DNA from: Dicyema japonicum
Taxonomy: Eukaryota; Dicyemida; Rhombozoa; Dicyemidae
Length of the DNA: 64,000 bases
Assembly: GCA_011109175.1 (NCBI GenBank)
Contig: RDEW01000003.1
Coordinates: 434,001 to 498,000, forward strand
Reading direction: 5' to 3'
Below are positions 1 to 13,262 of the stretch, one piece after another. Below the pieces are notes generated by a model that worked only from the letters and a program-made list of their open reading frames with translations, ran no database searches and was not told where the DNA came from. Positions within the stretch are counted from its first letter, which is position 1, and each line of letters begins with the position of its first letter. The translations under genes and the position numbers were made by a program.

Positions 1-1331
1 TTCAAAGTTTTCGGATTGGAAATGAACTCAGTCTGCGTTTGAAATCGTTGTCATGTTGCATGACCTTGAGGGAATCGATTGGAAAATATTGAATATAAAG
101 GGTGCTGTGTTCTCGAGTCACGTCTCAATTCTCGAAAATGCTAAGAAAAGAATCATTGAACTTCCAAAGACAAATTTGAATTCAGTTAATATGCTCCATC
201 CCTGAGTAAGCCATTCTCTCTCCGATCGGATTCATCGACAAATGCGCCAACTGCTTATTATTCTGAGTATAGACAGATGGTGTTCTCAATTTAATTTAAA
301 CGTGGGGGGGGGCTTAATTTGGTTATTTCTAAAGCTAAGCCAACGTTCTTTCAACTCCTTTAATTTGAAGAATTAGTCATTCTGTTCATGCAGGTCGGAG
401 ATCCTGCGAGTAATCAAAACAAATAAATAGCATTTGGCAACTTATAAGTATCTCACAAACAGAACTTTTGTTACTTCCATAATCCTTCGCCAACTCAGGT
501 TACATGAGAGCAATAAGGGGATATATCTGTCACCGACTCTATCAGGAAAAAGGGCCCACAGTTCCTTACACACGTGCATCTGTCAATCACTGTGTAGGGA
601 AAACACAAGGCAAAGTGAGTTGGGTATTCCTAGGGATCATGAAATGGCCGTGTCTTTTAATAAGTCCAGTTGTTCTTCACAGGGCCTGCCCATCGTCCAC
701 GTATTATGGAGTATGAGTTCATTGAATTCACGTTGGAATATTGGTTCCTCCCTTAGTTTCAATGTGCTCAGTGTCAAATGGTATGCCAATAACAATTAGC
801 TGTCCTCAAGTTACAAAGTTTCAAACCAAGACATCTCTTGAATCCATAAGTAGACTTTTGTCTGCAATATAGAATAATTTATCAACCATTAGCGATCAAG
901 AGAATTTCCTACTCGTTTCTTCATACCATTTTCTATTCATTGACGACTTAAAGCTCCTTGCCATAGAGGATGTAATACGACATAAAGCTCCTTGTATAAT
1001 GGAAGATATGAACTCATATTTTAAATTTCAGGACTGGAGGAATAAGCGGGAAATAACTTCGTTTCTTCAAGAAGCTGGGACATGTGGCTACACTCAAAAG
1101 CCAAAGCGAATGTGAGCCTCAGTGGGAATCACTTGAAATAATAATTTTGATATTCCAACATCTTCAACCTGGCGTAAGAAAGGGAATATCCCCTAATCTC
1201 ATAGACGTTTCCCTTTTTCAAGACAGAAAATGTCTTCTTCAGATATCTTAATTAAAATTGTCCTCAATGTGAAACCTCAAAAAAAGGTGGATCACTTGGA
1301 AACTAGGCACAACTAATCAGAATAGGACTAC
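1..1331. other. No recognisable gene
   Basis: I see only short open frames starting at non-ATG codons, no conserved domain and no RNA gene. The region is probably decayed repeat or intergenic sequence. Confidence 0.4.
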
Positions 1332-1870
1332 TTGCGAATGAACCAGGTGGACAAAACAATGACAACGCATGTGAAGTGCTCCAAGGGCTACAAGAAATTG
1401 ATGCGAGACTCCCTAATACAATTTTTCAACCGGAGAGCCAGGGAAATATCATATCTCTCCAGGTGGACGAAGCTGAGTGAAAGTTTCCAAGAAGGAAAGT
1501 TGAGTGGTGTCGGAAGTTTTCACAGTATCTCGAGCAAGATTTGGAAGACTACCTCGAAGTAGATGGCCTTTAAAAGCGAAATCCTTTAACGATAAATTTC
1601 ATATTTTGAAGTCCGTAGTAAACCTAAAGAGTTTGATGAATCCAAACCAAAGTGTTAAAGCTCACAAAACTGAAGAAACAGCTTGAACAAACAGCAGAGA
1701 TTACCGGACAGAAAGGAAATCAAAGATATGACGATGAAACGAGGGATATGCTTTGCCAATGTGGATATCGAGAAGTGGAGAAAAGACTTCGAATCCGTGA
1801 ATCTAGGAAGGAATTCATAAACCATAATTGGTGTTCTGAACTCAATCGCAGATATTTTATCGTGGCTTAA
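1332..1870 (+). other. Short overlapping ORFs, possibly retroelement-derived
   Basis: Three overlapping frames carry basic, charged peptides with no clear domain. The setting, just before a retroelement 3' end and a reverse-transcriptase remnant on the same strand, suggests the degraded 5' part of a non-LTR element. I cannot align it with anything, so this rests on position only. Confidence 0.2.
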
Positions 1871-2199
1871 ACAAAGAGCAAAAAAGGCTGATTTTTTGTT
1901 AGCAACAGCGAATGTCTTTTATTTTGTGAGAATATTTGGAAAAAAACGGGCGAGCAATAAAATACATTTTCGATGAACAAAAGACACATTGCAGAATTCA
2001 ACAAAGAAAGCATCTTTGAAGTAATTAAACTGCTCCCGCGGATGTAGTAGGGTGTACAACTTTTTCCTTAAAAAATTACATCAATTTTGATCACCTTTGA
2101 GAAGAGGTCTCACAGTTAATACACGGAAAGTTTACTCCAGATGAGTGGTTCTTCACTGGAATTACCTATTTTTCAGTAGAAAAACACAACGTGACCTCC

Positions 2200-2337
2200 A
2201 TCTATGAATTCCTTCTTGATATACCGACATTTATTCCCATGGTCTGTAAATCATCTGAGCGCTGCTGGTTATTTGAGCGAATTTTGCTCGCCATCCTGAG
2301 AGGGAATAACCACGCAGTCATGGCAGCCGCTATATGA
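2200..2337 (+). mobile_element. 3' end of PHD/RT/RLE-type retrotransposon (fragment)
   Basis: The last coding segment reads WLFERILLAILRGNNHAV and then a stop at 2337. The same terminal motif occurs at the end of the near-complete element at 37.4-40.5 kb (WLRQRIGIAVIRGN) and in the fragments at 22.3 kb and 31.8 kb. The 3' UTR after the stop is shared with the 22.3 kb copy and runs into an A-rich tail. This is a 5'-truncated dead copy. Confidence 0.65.
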
Positions 2338-2629
2338 CCATTTACTCTTTTTTCTTTAAAAAATAAAATATTCGGAATTAAAAAAAATTAATGATAATTT
2401 TTTATTTTGAGCCAACTGTATCTTATCTAGAAGACGTGTGCCACACTCCAGAGGACTAAGACCAATTATTTGTACGAAGTGTGTAATCAGAACATATTGA
2501 GGCGCACATCTGATCAGTGACAATCAATTGGGAACCCGAAGAATGTCATGAGGCTAAAGAACAGACAATACTTAACCAGAGCATCAACCAGGAGAACGGA
2601 ACAATTTGGTCACTGTGGATAGACGTTAA

Positions 2630-3240
2630 AATGCCTTCGATTCAATGACTTCTTGTATGGGGTACTCGATAACTCTGAACTCCCTTACTGGACTGTAGAT
2701 TTTGTGAAAACTTGATCAAGAAATGGATAATCAAGTTGATTCTTATTTGGGGAAATCAAGATGAAGAGAAAGATACTGCAGGGTAACTCTGTTATCGCAG
2801 ATCCTTGTGCCTGTAATGAACCTTATTGACAGGACGCTAAGTGGTTATTGACAACAACGGCCTAGAATCCCCTAGCTATGCAAAAACCACCTGCTGTTTA
2901 TGGACGACCTAAAAATATTCTCTGGAGAGGAGAACACAACAATGATAAAAGAGGGTACTTCTTTCTTGAAGCTGTTTGACTTTTACAAAATGTCTACAAA
3001 TTTGCTACTAAGGTGCTCACACTGTGAAATATGGAACAAAGAGAAACTCACAAGGTCGAATTGAAGATCATCCAATTGCTCTTACATTAGATGAGATTGT
3101 TTTTGTATTCGTTAACAAAATATATAGAGAAGAAAATGTTCAATCATATATTCAAATAGTTGCGCTAAAGAAAGCAATGGAGAGCACATTCGTAGAATAC
3201 AAGCACGGTTTTAGAGATGTCCTTCATTCGGCGAACACTA
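2630..3240 (+). mobile_element. R2-like non-LTR retrotransposon remnant (RT and C-terminal part)
   Basis: Across several frames and stops the strand still spells reverse-transcriptase landmarks. These are an Asp-containing box like DVKxAFDSM near 2625-2655 and a catalytic-type box HLLFMDDLK near 2890-2915. They are followed near 3130-3200 by the C-terminal motif SYIQIVALKKAMES, matching AYLQSTVLKRT in the copies at 31.9 and 47.7 kb. The order RT then C-terminus fits one internally deleted copy. It is not functional. Confidence 0.6.
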
Positions 3241-3535
3241 TTATTATGTGGTTATTCATTCTCTATAGATCTCTTTTTCCTACTCCACTGGAGGAGTTCC
3301 TACAATGGCGGATATGGATAGATGTGATACTTTGAAACGTCTCACTCCGACCATGGGAACTTTATGTACTTTAATTAAACGTTAATTATCGCTTAACCTC
3401 TTTCAAGTATTGGTTTTAGTGTTTTTTTAAATTAAAAAATTCATTTGTGATTTATTTAATTGTTTATTAAAATGTAAATTATGCAAATATAATAAAATTT
3501 CGTTTATTTAAAAAAAAACTGCTGAGGACCACTTT

Positions 3536-3705
3536 CAATTTCTAGTTTAGTGGTTAGGATGTCCTCCTATAACAATAGTCCTCGATTCGATTGCCACTAC
3601 TTGGCTCAAGGATTCTCTTTCTTTCTTCTTATGTTCTCTCGTTCTACTAGAGTGGTGTCATATGAATCACCTGTCAAAGGTAACGTCCTGTGCCAAGATG
3701 GCACG
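3536..3705 (+). repeat. tRNA-derived SINE, family 1
   Basis: The head has an A-box-like TTTAGTGGTTAGGAT and a B-box-like GATTCGATTGCC, as in Glu/Asp-type tRNAs. It is followed by a body with GTCATATGAATCACCT and CCTGTGCCAAG. The same body occurs at 5.9, 24.6, 32.6, 34.4, 56.2 and 62.3 kb, mostly on the minus strand. Confidence 0.55.
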
Positions 3706-3711
3706 AAAAAA

Positions 3712-4150
3712 TCAGGCCCTTGAAGCGCACTCGTGAAGATTGTTCGGGGCGAACGTGTCTGTACATGTCACGTCCCAAACAGGTGGTTTCCCGGCCTCAA
3801 AGGGAAATATGGTCTCGTCCGGTCGTTTCCCGTCACTTCTGCATAACCCGACCGGTTCAAGAATGGCCGAGTATCCACCAGCATCCATTGCCCGCCTAAC
3901 AATCTCATTCAAAGCCTTATGCCTTGGAGATCTGCCAGCGCTTCTCTTGCAGAGAGAGGGTGCAGGCCATAGCAGTCTATCAGGATGCCACATCGGCATG
4001 GGTGAGGTGCACATACTTTCAGTCCCAGCCCAGAGAGATGTCATTTCTAACGCATTCATTATCCAGAAAGGTGCCCAGAGCTCCATTTGGGATGCGTTTA
4101 GCCAAGCTCCACTCTCAGGGGAAGTCTCGAAAGCAAATATATTTTAGATG
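3712..4150 (-). pseudogene. Fragment of PHD/RT/RLE retrotransposon, endonuclease domain
   Basis: The reading frame contains CKRSAGRSPRH, then LEPVGL, then DGKRPD and VWDVTCTDTF. These match the restriction-like endonuclease region of the element at 37.4-40.5 kb (CKRSAGRAPRH, DGKRPDG, VWDCTVVDS). Upstream of the motif the frame shifts and the Cys-rich knuckle that should precede it is disrupted. It ends shortly after the TDTF block, so it is truncated at both ends. Confidence 0.7.
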
Positions 4151-4159
4151 TGGAAATGG

Positions 4160-5890
4160 TGCAAAGTTGTGACTATTTAATTTCGAATTCCACAGTTCTA
4201 GTTTCATTTTGAAACCAGTCATTTTCTCATGGCAATGGAGGAGTGTGGTATCTCTTCCTTGCAGTTGTAAATTAACAAAATTCAGATTCAAATATATCCA
4301 CCAAAAATGCCAATAAAGTCAATAAACGAGTATCAGAAAATTTTTCATTCAGTTTTGGTTTGACGTCTTTAAGAAATTCATGTATTTCTTTTCGTAGCAT
4401 AAATGCTCTCTTCAATACTTTTTGGACCGCGGACCCCAGTGTGAGAAAAACTGGGTAAAAGCGTCAGAGTGCACAAAAGCCTCTGAATATCTTTCTCAGC
4501 TAATTTTTCGGTGGACTGTCGATAGTTTGGTGGAGCATAATCTTTCAAAGACGACTCATTTATTTATCTCGTCCATTTGGATAGATTTTAACTTCCAAAT
4601 TTTTGAATTATCCATAATGGATCTAAAAATCTCCCTGGATCAGACGGAATATCTATTTTCAAATTGAGAATACTACGCAGTTTTGAAATGCCCGGAAGAA
4701 TGGAAACCTCCCACTTCGAACGACAGACCACATGGCTAAATATAAATTCTCTTCCACCTATGTCCCTTCCACTGATGGTTTGACCAATTATTATTGATTT
4801 ACTTTAGTCAACAGCCATCCAGAGGAGTTCCCCTTGACGGCACTTTTTTCAAGTTCAAGCATGCGAAGACTGTTGAGGGAGGCCGAGATCATCTTTCATT
4901 CTGACTATGCTAAGGTCATGGCAAAGCATGTGAAACAAAAACTTCATCCACCAGTTCTCTCGTAGTCCATCCCTCTCTGAGATGCCTTTCAATCTTTTGA
5001 AGGTCACCGACCAAGACCATCCGTATGGGAGCGTTGGGATAAAAGGTCTTCGATGGCCACATAAAACGGGGGTTTCAAATCCATTTATTTAAAAATAAAT
5101 AAATTCAACTCCACTTACTATACACTTAATAGCCCTAGCACATTCGGATTCTATTAACCATCCCAGTGAGCCCTCTCAGTCACGACAGAAAGCAACCCAT
5201 GACTGGATATTTACTGAAATCATCAGAAGTTTTGGTATAAACAAGCTTCTGGAGGGTATTCCACCTATTATTAACGGAAGCGAAGCTTTCCTACCGCGGA
5301 AGCTCGTGTCCACTTGGCGTGGTCACCATATGAATTTACAATCATATCTGTACAGGGTTGGACAATCGTCCTCTCTATTATGCCTATCACCTCTCTCTTG
5401 TCCAAGTCCATCTCCGAGTTATGCACATAACCAAATATACTTATCCATCTCTGTGAGTGTCCGCTCTTGGCTGTATCGTTTTTATAAGCCTTCGCTTTCT
5501 TTTACTTGAAGGGATCGAGAGCAAATAAATAACTTCAGAAAAAAATAAAACAAAATTCTTAAAAATAGTAGGGAGTACGGCACAAGCGAAACCCCAAGAA
5601 TTCATTTGCTTATGGAAAGTAATTTTATGACTTATGGGAAAATGGAAGTAATTTTTTGAGATATTTCTGGTTCTGATGACTTTTAGGGGGACAATCAGAT
5701 AAACACAAAACTTAGTAACACGTGTTAACTGCTCTCAATTAAATATTACCATTCAATAACTTGGTTTTAATTATAAAGCAAGTCACGTGCTAAAACCAAC
5801 CTAGTCTGCGGTTCTCTACTAAGTGATCTCAGTTCCTGTGGTAAAAGTAAGACTTTTCCGACATCACGTCCCCTATACTCCCATTATAAG
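4160..5890. other. No recognisable gene
   Basis: Only short unconserved ORFs are visible. There are scattered A/T-rich stretches and possible SINE debris, but nothing I can place. Confidence 0.35.
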
Positions 5891-5899
5891 ATCCCTTCA

Positions 5900-6110
5900 G
5901 TAGATTAGGTAAAAGTGAAGATCTTTTTGTATACCGGCCAAGCATTGGACGTCTTCCTAAAGAGGTGGATCTGATCACATGACACCTCTTAGGAATTACA
6001 GCAGGCGACAATCAAAAAGGAATCATTTGAATCGAACCAAAGCTGGGGGGATCGAACCCTCAGTCAATCACACTAATTACTACGCTAATTGACCCTTTCT
6101 ATTATTCATG
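5900..6110 (-). repeat. tRNA-derived SINE, family 1
   Basis: On the minus strand the head reads TTAGCGTAGTAATTAGTG, with a B box GGTTCGATCCCCC. The body contains GTCATGTGATCAGATCCACC and ends near CCAATGCTTGGCCGG. This is one of the clearest copies of the family. Confidence 0.6.
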
Positions 6111-6119
6111 GGAGTTGGT

Positions 6120-7880
6120 AGTAAATCTCGCAATTTATTTTAAAAAATGAGAAATAATTAGAACCAAGTGTGACGTTTGCAAAAGAACTCGTAATCTTTT
6201 TTGTGAACATAAATGGATTCAAGGGGAACTCGTATTTGTTATTTACAACTTCTGGAGGTTTGACAATGCCTTGACGGTCTCTTCCCAGTCCTTGCCCTTA
6301 AACATAAGATTTTAAATCACACCTTCTTTCCATCCACACTTTTTTAGGATGTTAAGAGCAACTAGCCGTCCAGTGCTGTCGGGTATAGTATCCATAAAGC
6401 TCACTTGTTTGTCAGGCATGCTAGCTTGCTTAGATAAATATTGATTGCCGTCATTTATTAATATGTAGCTTGAGCTACGCGTAATGTGCGGCAAATATCA
6501 ATATTCATTTGAAGATTTTCTGAGGATATAGTTCCTTCTACGCATCTCCGCTGCTTCGAGATTGACGAGTGACGCAGTAATCAGTGATTCGTAACCGAAT
6601 TGTCTCAGGGATTCACAGGCTAAAAAGAACAAGAAGTTAAGAACACTGGATGTCTTGGATTAACGTCTGTTCTTTACTTCTTAAATTTAGTGAGAGTTCT
6701 TCCTAAGCTGAAGAGAGATGGAAACATTACTTCTCCTCCGTGGAAAGGCTGAATTAATCAATTTTTGATAGACATTTTGGCGAATAACAAAGTATTTTTT
6801 TTTAAAAAAACACAGAACAGTCGCTTTGGTAGTACTTTCATAGTCTTCCTAACCGATCTTTTCTCATTTTCAGCCGCTCTCTGGAAACATGGTTTTTCCA
6901 TCTACTGAATGCATTCTCAATTTGATTGAAACTCGACTCTAGAATATTCCAGAAAACCTTAGAATACTCGTCGTTAATTTTCATTAATATGGTGGTTAGG
7001 CATACCATATTTAGTCATTGGTGCAATGACTGACATTTTTCTGGTTATAATAGCTCCTCTGCAGAAGATTCTGAAACAGCCCTCCCACGTCTTAATCTTG
7101 GGGATATGGAGAATTCGTGTTTCGCCTCTCACAGCAAACCCCGTTACATAACGAAAATTTATTAAACAGCATCAATTGAGCTGCGACCACATGGAAGGTC
7201 TATCTTGAGCATCTCCGACCAGTTGGTTTAGTGGTGGTTCATCCTCGTCCACCAAACTTAACATATTTATTTATCAACCAAAAGCTTACAATTTTTGGTA
7301 GACCCAGCGCAAGCAGTCATGACTAACTGATTCAAGCAAGAAACCCAAGGGAGAACGTCTGCTTTTGTCGACCAAGTCCATCCTCCAGTAGTTACAGGCA
7401 CTTTAATTATTCACTTACTCATTTCACATCCCCTGACCATCTCCATTGATGAAGGTCACCATTATGAATACTCGTCCGCCTAAGGATGAAGTGATGTCCG
7501 CGGTGGTAGTACTTGTGATGAAACTGGAAAGGGCGAACCTACTTATGTACCTCTCTTCTGAAGCGGAAGTCTATAGTGACTATTGGAGGATGCAGACATT
7601 CTCCCTTGGGTTCCTTCATTGGATTAATTAGTTATGACCAAAGATTTTGCAAAAATCTCTAAGGGAGGAAGATGTTTAAATCACAGATATCTGCAAACCT
7701 AAATAAACAGGGGATAAATTCGTGGTGAATCATACAAAACTTCCTTAGGAGCACCAGATTTTGAATGAAACAAACCGCGTTCTATTGCTAAGAGAAAAAA
7801 CTGGCCTAACAGCAATTCTTGGTTTTTCCTTGGCCTTCATAGCTTTTTCCGTGACATACATCGTGTCTACCGTGTTCCCA
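6120..7880. other. No recognisable gene
   Basis: There is no conserved reading frame. Around 7200-7240 a short SINE-like head (GTTGGTTTAGTGGTGG) is visible. The rest is unassigned. Confidence 0.35.
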
Positions 7881-7889
7881 ACTAAGAAC

Positions 7890-8020
7890 CGGGAACGTGC
7901 CGTGTGACTACGACCATCCAGTTATACGGTCGATAAGGGCTTGTGTGGGTTCGAAGGAGGAGAATCGGGCCAAGTTGAGATCTCTGTTAGAGCGTGCTGG
8001 GATCACCCGAGTAATTGGTT
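7890..8020 (+). mobile_element. 3' end of Jockey/CR1-like LINE
   Basis: The frame carries IRACVGSKEENRAKLRSLLE and then RAGIT. It resembles the terminal block of the LINE at 60.1-60.6 kb (CVGTQEKHRARMRWLLE, AAGIT) and the decayed ends at 28.8 and 33.9 kb. Only the extreme 3' end survives. Confidence 0.55.
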
Positions 8021-8607
8021 TTGGGTTACAGTTGTCTTTAAAAAATTTTCATTCATTTTTTAATTCATTTTTCCATTTATGGCGAATTGTGCCTTTCTTA
8101 CTTTTTAGGAAATTGTCCAAATTGGATCTGAGCACTTTTTTAAGCAAAGACTTCACTTCACATCTTTGAGTGGGATCCGTCGTAAACTGTCAGCCTCCAC
8201 CAGGGGTCCTCCCAAATCACTTTTTGAAACATCTGACAACCTCAGCGATCCGCTTACATTTGTCGTGGCGATCCTTAGCTATTAACGACCAGGCTTCATG
8301 AAACCCTAGGACCAATCCTCCGACGTCAGGTCATGCATATCTTCAACTACTTCAGAAGACCCTCAGAACATTTATAGGATATGCTAACGAATTACGATAA
8401 CCCACGCAAACTACATCCATGTACAAGCACGTGGCCCTTAGATAAGTAAAGATAAAGTAAAAAGTCCGAAATATTGAAACTCGAATATTTCCACTTCACC
8501 TATTACCGCGAAATTATGAACTGAAATGAATAAAATCTGAATTTTTAAATTACGAGAAAACAGAAGTTAACCAAAACAAAAAAACCCGAATAACTAGCTA
8601 AACCAGA

Positions 8608-9805
<1,198 letters not shown>

Positions 9806-9905
9806 CGATATCGCCAAATCGCTGCAGTAAAATTTATATACTCGAATTATTCTCAAATACAGAAATTACCAATTTATGCATAATTAGTTGTCGTCTTTAG
9901 ATATT

Positions 9906-10290
9906 CCAAGATTCTTTTAGTATATTTCAGATGCCAGTTCAGACGTCAGGGTTTTGATTTTACAGTCCTTTGGCAATGAGTTTAGCTTCAACGATCCTCT
10001 ACGTCTCGCAAATTCCCCTTACTCTGACTTCAACTTGAAATATCAATCATACTCTCAAGTCTCCTTTCCAACACAGCAGATGTATGCCTTACTAAAGCGA
10101 CTCATAGCTTATAGGACATGGAAATCATGACTTCCCATCCACTCGGATGACTCGACTGGAGTCCCCACGATAGCTTTGACTCTCCAGCCAATAAGTCATA
10201 TTTATGAGACCTCACTTTAGTTCATTCTAGTAATTCCTGAGGCGTGATTCCAGCTTTAATGATCACAATCTCATTTTTTTATTTTGTCAT
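9906..10290. other. No recognisable gene
   Basis: This is the upstream region of actin on the minus strand. I see no TATA-like element that I could defend and no conserved ORF. Confidence 0.3.
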
Positions 10291-10299
10291 TGAAGAAAA

Positions 10300-10450
10300 C
10301 ATCATGAGTGTCCTCTCGATTTTCAATCATCTGAATATCAACGGGGAAGGTTTCTTCTCATATCTTTGGCAGGCGTCCATATATAGTCTGATGTGCAGTC
10401 CGGAGGATGGTCAGGGGACTTTGCCATCTTGAGGAAGTCCCGGTGACGTT
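10300..10450 (-). repeat. Dispersed repeat, shared with 30610-30765
   Basis: The reverse complement reads GGGACTTCCTCAAGATGGC, then AAGTCCCCTGACCATCCTCC, then a block containing GACGCCTGCCA. The plus strand at about 30618-30720 carries the same ordered blocks with a few substitutions. I do not recognise the family. Confidence 0.5.
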
Positions 10451-10769
10451 CCGTAAGGTATTCCATGATTGGGGGACGTTTAGTGTTCTCCGCAGTAACG
10501 AGAATTTGGTTTTAAGCGATTATACTCTCTCATCTACGGATGTAAAGGGTGGTATTGATCGCCAGAGAGAGACTATAGTCAACCTTCTTGATAAGACTAG
10601 GAGGATGGCGATCAAGCTACCCCTTCGCAAAAGGGTGAAGAAGCATATTTTCACATAAATTGGTTATTAAAAATTATTTTTTTATAAATGAAATCAAATA
10701 TTCATTAATATTTTCGAGGTGGACAAGTAGGTCCGCCCTCTTCCATTTTCATCACACTCTTAGTTTTAA

Positions 10770-10985
10770 AATAAAAGAAATATCTTTTTTCTTTTTTTTT
10801 TAGCACAAAAATTTTTTTTAACAATTAAACAAATGTCAGTTAAGGAAGCTGCTGCTGCGTGATTGCGAACGAGTTCCCTCGGAGTATGGCTATTCCAATC
10901 TTTTGTCTTAGCCATAACCCTTCTCGTTGATCCCTTTTTCTTTCTGGCAAGCAATCCTCCGAGTTCTTGCAAGAATTCAGCCGAA
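10770..10985 (-). mobile_element. 3' end of PHD/RT/RLE retrotransposon with A-rich tail
   Basis: The minus strand encodes ELGGLLARKKK and, after a frameshift, WLRQKIGIAILRGNSFAI. This corresponds to EIGGKLAHRKKD and WLRQRIGIAVIRGN of the element at 37.4-40.5 kb. It is followed by an A-rich tail (T-rich on the plus strand at 10786-10800). It is strongly 5'-truncated and non-functional. Confidence 0.65.
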
Positions 10986-10999
10986 AGAAATATCTACCA

Positions 11000-11685
11000 A
11001 AAATAATCGTTCAACAATTAATGTGCCTGTCCCGCATGGAGATTTGAGATGTCATCTTCCAAACAATATAAATTTAAATAAGGTGGAGAACTACCTGCGA
11101 TAGTACAACCCCCTCTTCCTACTCTCCTTTCAGAAGAGTCCACGGCCTTGGATTCCTGTGTTTTTGCAAAGTACTAGGAAACCCATTGGACGATGCCATT
11201 GCTCGATTAGATGAACACCAATCGGTCCTAAAGAAGGACACCTCGATCGAGTTCTTTCGTAGGCATTCGTAAAGGCTCTACTGTTTCACATTTGAGACAT
11301 TGAAGACCATTTTTTAGAACCCCTGGGATCACCGAGAAAAAAGACAAAAAAACGTCAGACAGTTAGGTAATCCAGATCCCGCAATCAAACGAGCCATGCA
11401 ACGTCTGTGGTCTCCCATTGTTCTCACTACCGTGCAAAAGAGCCTTCTCTCATCCCTGCAGAGGAATCAGGTTGGGAAAGGAAACTTCCTAACCAATCGA
11501 CTTTCTTTTGCCTTGGAAAAGACAATGGAAGCTGGGGTCACTTAATTAGTGTTTTTAACATCTTTCTTGGTAATCTTGGGATTCTTTTTTTTATTTTTTT
11601 ATTTAAATTTTGGAATTCTCAAATAAATAATAAATAAGACAATATAATTTATTAATTATTAATAATCCGAAAAATTAATTATTTT
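11000..11685. other. No recognisable gene
   Basis: Short ORFs only, no family resemblance. The sequence becomes strongly A/T-rich just before the carboxypeptidase stop codon. Confidence 0.3.
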
Positions 11686-11688
11686 AAA

Positions 11689-13262
11689 TTAAAATTCGAT
11701 GTCATAAACGAAGTTCCTCAACATTTCATAGCCAGCTTCTGGCTGATCCGTGGGAACCATGTGCCCAGAATTCCTCACAATGATCTGCATGACGTTTCCC
11801 CCTTTTCGGACATATCCATTGACTCTCGTCGAAGTTTTTGAATACCAAACTGTCTGTTCCGCCTGATTGAATTTTTCTTTGTCGTTCCATTCAAGTTGTT
11901 TCAAAAATTCAGAGGTCAACGGGTAGCCAACGATTACATCAAACTGTCCGTTATAGAAGAGTGTCTAAATTATGGACCATGGCTTACTTTATACCCCGCG
12001 TTTATGATTTCCTTGACATACGGAGCAACTGATTTCATGAAATCCTCATACAGAGCGCGATATACTCCGTCGGATAGAATCCTATAATCTAAGTTCCCAG
12101 CATTGAGTTTCTGCGCATTTTCCCTTATAAAGTTTTCATAGGGATCGAACGGAAATCCCTTAAATTTGATTACCCGCCGTTTACAAAGTCGGAGAAGTAA
12201 TTGAAGTAGTCTGACCTCCCAGTTAAGTTAGTATACAGAGTGGGATACTTGGTGATGTCTCCATCTAGCATGTCGTCGAAAAGCTAGTGGGGATGGTTAC
12301 CAGCAAATAAAACGTAAAATGCATCCAAGTATCTCTCCTCCCTGATTTTCTGGCGAATCTGATCACGGTATCTATCGAAGTAGACGACTTGGTTGTCGAA
12401 AATGAGCCCAATTCTGTTTAGGTAAGTTCCGAAGTCCATCATCTACAGCTAAACACTCGATCGTACATTATAGGGGTCACATAGTCCATCCCCAATAGCC
12501 ATTCCGGCGAGGTTTATTGGGGTTGAGTTGTTCTGATTCATTTTGTGGATCGCGTAAACCATGGAAGGGATGAACTTGCCGGCATAGGATTCCCCAGTAA
12601 CATAAAGTGGATTTGGTCTCAAATTTGGGAATAATTGATAAAATTGTACCATAAATCTACATTTTTTAAGATAAAATTACTTAGATAAGTAAAACCCGAT
12701 ATCTGCTTGCTCGCTCAGATAACATTCCTCCTTGGAGAAGCTGAATCCTGTCCCAACCTAAGCAAACTCCAACCAAGTATTACAGGATTATCAATGTAAA
12801 GCATTTGAAATTCCCGCGTCCATGATTCGGTTCTTAGCGTTACTAATATATGACATTGAAAAGTCACATTCATTGTTGGAGTCAATCGTATATGGCCCAT
12901 TTTCCACCAGGAGACCGAAAAGTGAAGAACCTCCAGGGCCACCTTGTAGCCACACGACTACTGGAGCTGAAGTATTTCCATTCTAAGGTAATTTTAAATT
13001 ATTTTACTTGGGCGGGAAAATACCAGAAAAACATATTTCTAACGCAGTCATCACTAACTCTAAAAAATCCAGAGTAGCTCTCAACATTTCCAAGGAAAGG
13101 TTCAACCCTGCTTAATTCCCGGGCAAAGTCTGCTTGTCCATTATTCAAATAATCAGTGATTATTAGAGGTTCATCCTTATTGACAGTAGGACCATTAGAA
13201 TTATTATAATGGTAGATGTATCCAACACCAAATATTGTTAAAATGATTATAACGGTATTCAT
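11689..13262 (-). CDS. Serine carboxypeptidase (peptidase S10), CPVL-like, nine exons
   Basis: An ATG at 13262 starts a hydrophobic leader (VIIILTIFGVGYIYH), consistent with a signal peptide or anchor, so the product is probably lysosomal or secreted. Landmarks in order: YSGFFRV and MFFWYFPAQ, the oxyanion-region motif VVVWLQGGPGGSS, MLYIDNPVGTGFSFS, the nucleophile motif YVTGESYAGKF, GMAIGDGLCDPYN, NGQFDVIV with the catalytic Asp, and NSGHMVPTDQP with the catalytic His. All eight introns are short: 12983-13007, 12843-12867, 12758-12783, 12657-12680, 12443-12466, 12284-12313, 12159-12184 and 11965-11987 (23-30 nt). Removing them gives one uninterrupted frame of about family length, so the gene looks intact. 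Its 5' end lies about 1.5 kb from the divergently transcribed NELF-B. Confidence 0.93.

Noticed and set aside
434-799. A 121-codon open frame near the left end
   Set aside because: It starts at TTG, has no family resemblance and overlaps another frame of similar quality; chance ORF.
12284-12313. In-frame stop in the carboxypeptidase as evidence of a pseudogene
   Set aside because: The stop lies within a 30-nt GT-AG intron whose removal restores AFYLFDDMLDGD in agreement with the family.
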